This document shows positions 61,435 to 64,000 of a stretch of 64,000 bases of DNA, in pieces (position 1 is the first letter of the stretch; each line of letters begins with the position of its first letter). The stretch spans positions 31,259 through 95,258 of the forward strand of contig DAIDJF010000011.1 of NCBI GenBank assembly GCA_027451525.1, in the 5' to 3' direction. The DNA comes from Ktedonobacterales bacterium. GTDB taxonomy: Bacteria; Chloroflexota; Ktedonobacteria; Ktedonobacterales; Ktedonobacteraceae. Both the position numbers and the translations under genes were made by a program. The notes under the pieces are model-generated. The model ran no database searches and was not told the DNA's origin. It was given only the letters and a program-made list of their open reading frames with translations.

Positions 61435-62736
61435 TTGCAACAGGTTCGTAGCAAAGTTGCTGCCGCCTCTCTCACGACGCTGCTGGCAGGACTACAGTGG
61501 CTCTTTTTTATGTTTGCCAACATTGTTGTTATTCCTATTTCTATCGGCAATGCATTTCATCTCCCACCCGCTGTCGTGACCGCCTCGCTAGAACGCGCAT
61601 TTATCTACACTGGCATCGCCTGCATCTTACAAGCCCTCTTCGGGCACCGTTTCCCGCTCATGGAGGGTCACGCGGGTCTCTGGTGGGGCTTTATCCTCAG
61701 CATCGCTGCCAGCACTGCCGCAACGGGTCAATCCCTGATCGCGCTTGGTGGCAGTCTTGCCGTCGGCATCATGCTCTCAGGCACGTTGGTGATCCTGCTT
61801 GGCCTCTTTGGCGTGGCGTGGTGGATGCGCCGCCTCTTCACGCCCGTTGTCACCAGCACCTTCTATTTCTTACTAGGTGCGCAACTGACCGAGATTTTTT
61901 TCAAAGGCATGCTGGGGCTTGCCAATAGCACCACAATTAATCCAGCCATTGCCCTACTCTCTATCCTACTTGTCGTGCTTGTCTTCATCTTAAGCATTGG
62001 CGGACGCGGCCTCGTCAGCAATCTCGCGCTACTGATTGGCATCATCGTCGGCTGGATTGCTTTTCGTCTCTTCATTCCAGGGCAGATAGTAAGTCAGGTT
62101 CCCGCTGGCAACGCTATTTTCGCGCTCTTTCCCTGGGGCACGCCCGCTTTCGACCCAGGCGTGATTACCGCCGTCATCCTCGCGGGCCTGATTAGCCTGA
62201 GCAACACCTACGCCTCGATAGAAGGTGCTGGTCAACTGCTTGAAGAGCCGATTAAGCCGATGCACTATCGCCGCTCCTTTGTAATCACAGGCTTTAGTTC
62301 GCTTGTCGCTGGTATGCTCGGCCTGGTTCCCTACGCACCCTATACGTCATCGCTCGGCTTCTTGCGCGCCACGCGTATTTTTGATCGCCGTCCCTTCCTG
62401 ATTGGCGCGGGTCTCTTTATCCTGCTCGGCATCATTCCTGTCTTGAGCCAACTCTTCGCCTCGCTTCCCGTAAGCGTCGGCGATGCCGTCCTTTTTGTCG
62501 CCTACCTGCAATTATTTGGCGCGGCCCTGACAAATCTGGAAGGCATCAAATTCTCGTTCAAAACAATCTATCGCATTGCGGCACCCGTTCTGCTTGGTAT
62601 TGCGCTGCTCAACACGCCAGCCACAGCCTTCGACACCATTCCCGCGATTGCGCGTCCACTCGTAGAAAATGGGCAGGTGATGGGCATTCTGTTGGCAATC
62701 ATTATGGAACTGGTTGTCCCCTGGGATAGAATATAG
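61435..62736 (+). CDS. Nucleobase:cation symporter-2 (xanthine/uracil permease family)
   Basis: A 433-residue permease of the NCS2 family with about 14 membrane segments, importing uracil, xanthine or uric acid with a proton. It shows LLAGLQWLFFMFANIVVIPISIG and ALFGHRFPLMEGHAGLWW (family segment with the conserved Gln replaced by His). SLSNTYASIEG in the middle and the late VPYAPYTSSLGFLRATRIFDRR follow. It resembles a Bacillus permease of unassigned substrate (YwdJ-like) more than PbuX. The start is TTG behind AAAGGAA, eight bases away; no ATG is near. No nucleotide-salvage gene is adjacent. Confidence 0.87.
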   Translation: MQQVRSKVAAASLTTLLAGLQWLFFMFANIVVIPISIGNAFHLPPAVVTASLERAFIYTGIACILQALFGHRFPLMEGHAGLWWGFILSIAASTAATGQSLIALGGSLAVGIMLSGTLVILLGLFGVAWWMRRLFTPVVTSTFYFLLGAQLTEIFFKGMLGLANSTTINPAIALLSILLVVLVFILSIGGRGLVSNLALLIGIIVGWIAFRLFIPGQIVSQVPAGNAIFALFPWGTPAFDPGVITAVILAGLISLSNTYASIEGAGQLLEEPIKPMHYRRSFVITGFSSLVAGMLGLVPYAPYTSSLGFLRATRIFDRRPFLIGAGLFILLGIIPVLSQLFASLPVSVGDAVLFVAYLQLFGAALTNLEGIKFSFKTIYRIAAPVLLGIALLNTPATAFDTIPAIARPLVENGQVMGILLAIIMELVVPWDRI

Positions 62737-62757
62737 CATGCATTAACCCTGTCAGGG

Positions 62758-62818
62758 CCGATTTACCATGTCATTTTACCCGATTTATCGTTTCATAACT
62801 GTAGGGACCGATTTATCG
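62758..62818. repeat. Three copies of a CCGATTTA-type short repeat
   Basis: CCGATTTACC (62758-62767, one variant), CCGATTTATCG (62780-62790) and CCGATTTATCG (62808-62818) occur in the leader of the oxidoreductase gene. The last copy is preceded by GTAGGGA. This has the look of a degenerate dispersed intergenic repeat. Confidence 0.5.
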
Positions 62819-62851
62819 CGTCTGCGCATCCGCATAATAGAAAGAGGATAT

Positions 62852-63847
62852 ATGTCTGAAACATTTACCGCTTTTGTCGTCAACAAGACCGACAGCGCAT
62901 TTACCGCCGATTTTCAAACTTTGACATACGACGATCTGCCTGCTGGCGAGGTTTTGATTAAAGTGGCATATTCCAGCGTCAACTATAAAGATGGTCTGGC
63001 CTCAATCCCAGATGGCAAGATCGTTCGCCGCTATCCATTCATTCCGGGCATCGACCTCGCGGGAACGGTCGCCGCTTCGAGCGATGCCAGTTTCAAAGAA
63101 GGCGACGAGGTACTGGTCACCGGCTATGAGCAGGGTGTCTCGCATTTTGGCGGCTTCAGTCAGTATGCGCGCGTCAAAGCAGCCTGGGTCGTGCCTGTAC
63201 CACAGGGATTGACGCTCAAGGATGCCATGACCTACGGCACAGCAGGCTTTACAGCGGCTATTTCCGTCTATCAACTAGAAAAGATGGGCCTTGCGCCCGC
63301 CAATGGCCCCGTATTGATTACGGGCGCGACCGGTGGCGTCGGCAGCATCGCCATCGGCATTCTCAAGAGACGCGGCTACACAGTTGTCGCCAGCACCGGC
63401 AAAGAAACAGAGCACGACTATCTCCAGCAGTTAGGAGCCGATGAAATTATTAGCCGCGCCGTGACCTCGGCTGAGAGTGCGCGTCCATTGGAAAAAGAGC
63501 AATGGGCAGGCAGCATTGACGCCGTTGGTGGCAGTACGCTGGCCTATCTGTTGCGCACAACAAAGTACGGTGGCTCGGTCGCCTCCTGCGGCAACACGGG
63601 CGGCGTCAATTTCAGCACAAGTGTCTTCCCTTTCATCCTGCGCGGCGTCAACCTGCTGGGCATCGAGTCAGTCAACTATCCAATGGAGCTACGCCGCCAA
63701 CTGTGGGAGCATATGGCAACCGACTACAAGCCAAGCACGCTCAGCCTAATTGGACAGGAGAGGCCCTTTGCCGAACTCCCACAAGTATTGGCAAGCATTC
63801 TCAAAGGCGGCGTGCGTGGACGCACCATCATCGATATCGGAGCCTGA
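62852..63847 (+). CDS. YhdH/YhfP-family acrylyl-CoA reductase-like oxidoreductase
   Basis: A 331-residue zinc-independent medium-chain dehydrogenase/reductase using NADPH. It has VAYSSVNYKDGLASIP and PFIPGIDLAGTV, typical of the YhdH (AcuI) group. The nucleotide loop GATGGVGSIAIGIL and DAVGGSTLAYLL follow, and the tail ends ILKGGVRGRTIIDI. YhdH/AcuI reduces acryloyl-CoA and related alkenals; the physiological substrate here is unknown. The ATG at 62852 has GAGG four bases upstream; the longer frame from 62768 runs through the repeat region. It is flanked by dispersed repeats on both sides. Confidence 0.9.
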   Translation: MSETFTAFVVNKTDSAFTADFQTLTYDDLPAGEVLIKVAYSSVNYKDGLASIPDGKIVRRYPFIPGIDLAGTVAASSDASFKEGDEVLVTGYEQGVSHFGGFSQYARVKAAWVVPVPQGLTLKDAMTYGTAGFTAAISVYQLEKMGLAPANGPVLITGATGGVGSIAIGILKRRGYTVVASTGKETEHDYLQQLGADEIISRAVTSAESARPLEKEQWAGSIDAVGGSTLAYLLRTTKYGGSVASCGNTGGVNFSTSVFPFILRGVNLLGIESVNYPMELRRQLWEHMATDYKPSTLSLIGQERPFAELPQVLASILKGGVRGRTIIDIGA

Positions 63848-63966
63848 ACACAAAGCCGAAAATCTCGTAGTGTCTGGGGGCAGGGCGTGATAATCGTATT
63901 CAACAAAATAATGCGGATATGATGTAGTGCTCTGTCAAACGTCATTGCACCTGTTTGGGAGAGGCA

Positions 63967-63987
63967 GGGCGACCGCAAGGGTCGCCC
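63967..63987. repeat. Palindromic dispersed-repeat element near the window edge
   Basis: GGGCGACC-GCAAG-GGTCGCCC is an 8-bp perfect inverted repeat, preceded by GGCA and followed by CCTAC. This G/C-rich palindrome is of the type found in many copies between genes in Chloroflexota and other bacteria, which is from memory and not checked here. No coding frame covers it. Confidence 0.55.
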
Positions 63988-64000
63988 CTACAATGATACG

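Noticed and set aside
1..64000. tRNA or rRNA genes
   Set aside because: No cloverleaf-like T-arm sequence followed by an acceptor stem, and no conserved rRNA segment, was found by eye; a dedicated scan could still find one.

Overview
The window looks like ordinary chromosome from a Chloroflexota bacterium, most likely of the class Ktedonobacteria. This is an inference from gene content: about 50% G+C by eye, many Ser/Thr kinases with zinc ribbons, a 2-oxoglutarate dehydrogenase E1/E2 pair, a T-box-controlled isoleucyl-tRNA synthetase of an unusual type, a GH15 glucoamylase with starch-binding modules, and frequent GTG/TTG starts. I see no rRNA, tRNA, CRISPR array, integrase or transposase. 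Starts were chosen by ribosome binding site, so several are shorter than the longest open frame.

Layout. 0-9.4 kb: a partial TauE/SafE permease, a UvrD-type helicase, two MFS exporters, a hemolysin III-type membrane protein, a C45 acyltransferase/peptidase and a class II histone-deacetylase-like amidohydrolase. 9.4-16 kb: an Lrp/AsnC regulator, a membrane Ser/Thr kinase whose stop overlaps the start of homoserine dehydrogenase, and a secreted glucoamylase. 16-25.7 kb, all on the minus strand: a cytidylate-kinase-like protein, an APH-fold phosphotransferase lacking a metal-binding Asp, a rhodanese, a DUF6391-like protein, a second Ser/Thr kinase with an FHA domain, then odhB and odhA. 26-31.5 kb: a complete isoleucine T-box leader with promoter, AUC specifier, T-box and terminator, followed by an AlaX-like tRNA-editing protein and ileS, then a DUF2071 protein.

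31.6-39.2 kb: a GNAT acetyltransferase, an MprAB-like two-component system, two small paralogous helix-turn-helix proteins, a HAD hydrolase, HisI with a divergent C-terminal domain, and an MFS exporter. The gap between the response regulator and the first small HTH gene carries two matching arrays of 11-bp repeats, one in front of each gene. 39.2-48.8 kb: a methyltransferase, an amidase with a receiver protein, a small unknown membrane protein with an MBL hydrolase, a lipoprotein beta-propeller, and a four-gene group (cysteine desulfurase, class V aminotransferase, zinc-ribbon protein, ornithine-cyclodeaminase-like enzyme), then a glutaredoxin. 49-64 kb: a geranylgeranyl-reductase-type flavoprotein, an anchored surface protein, a GT2 glycosyltransferase fused to a PMT-like membrane half, a CrtA-like protein, a permuted NlpC/P60-like protein, a ThuA protein, a heterodimeric ABC exporter, a xanthine/uracil permease and a YhdH-type oxidoreductase flanked by dispersed repeats.

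The best candidates for new biology are the paired 11-bp operator arrays tying the two-component system to the small HTH protein, the Ile T-box operon combining AlaX and a GVHH-type IleRS, the kinase/homoserine dehydrogenase coupling, the divergent HisI tail and the GT2-PMT fusion.
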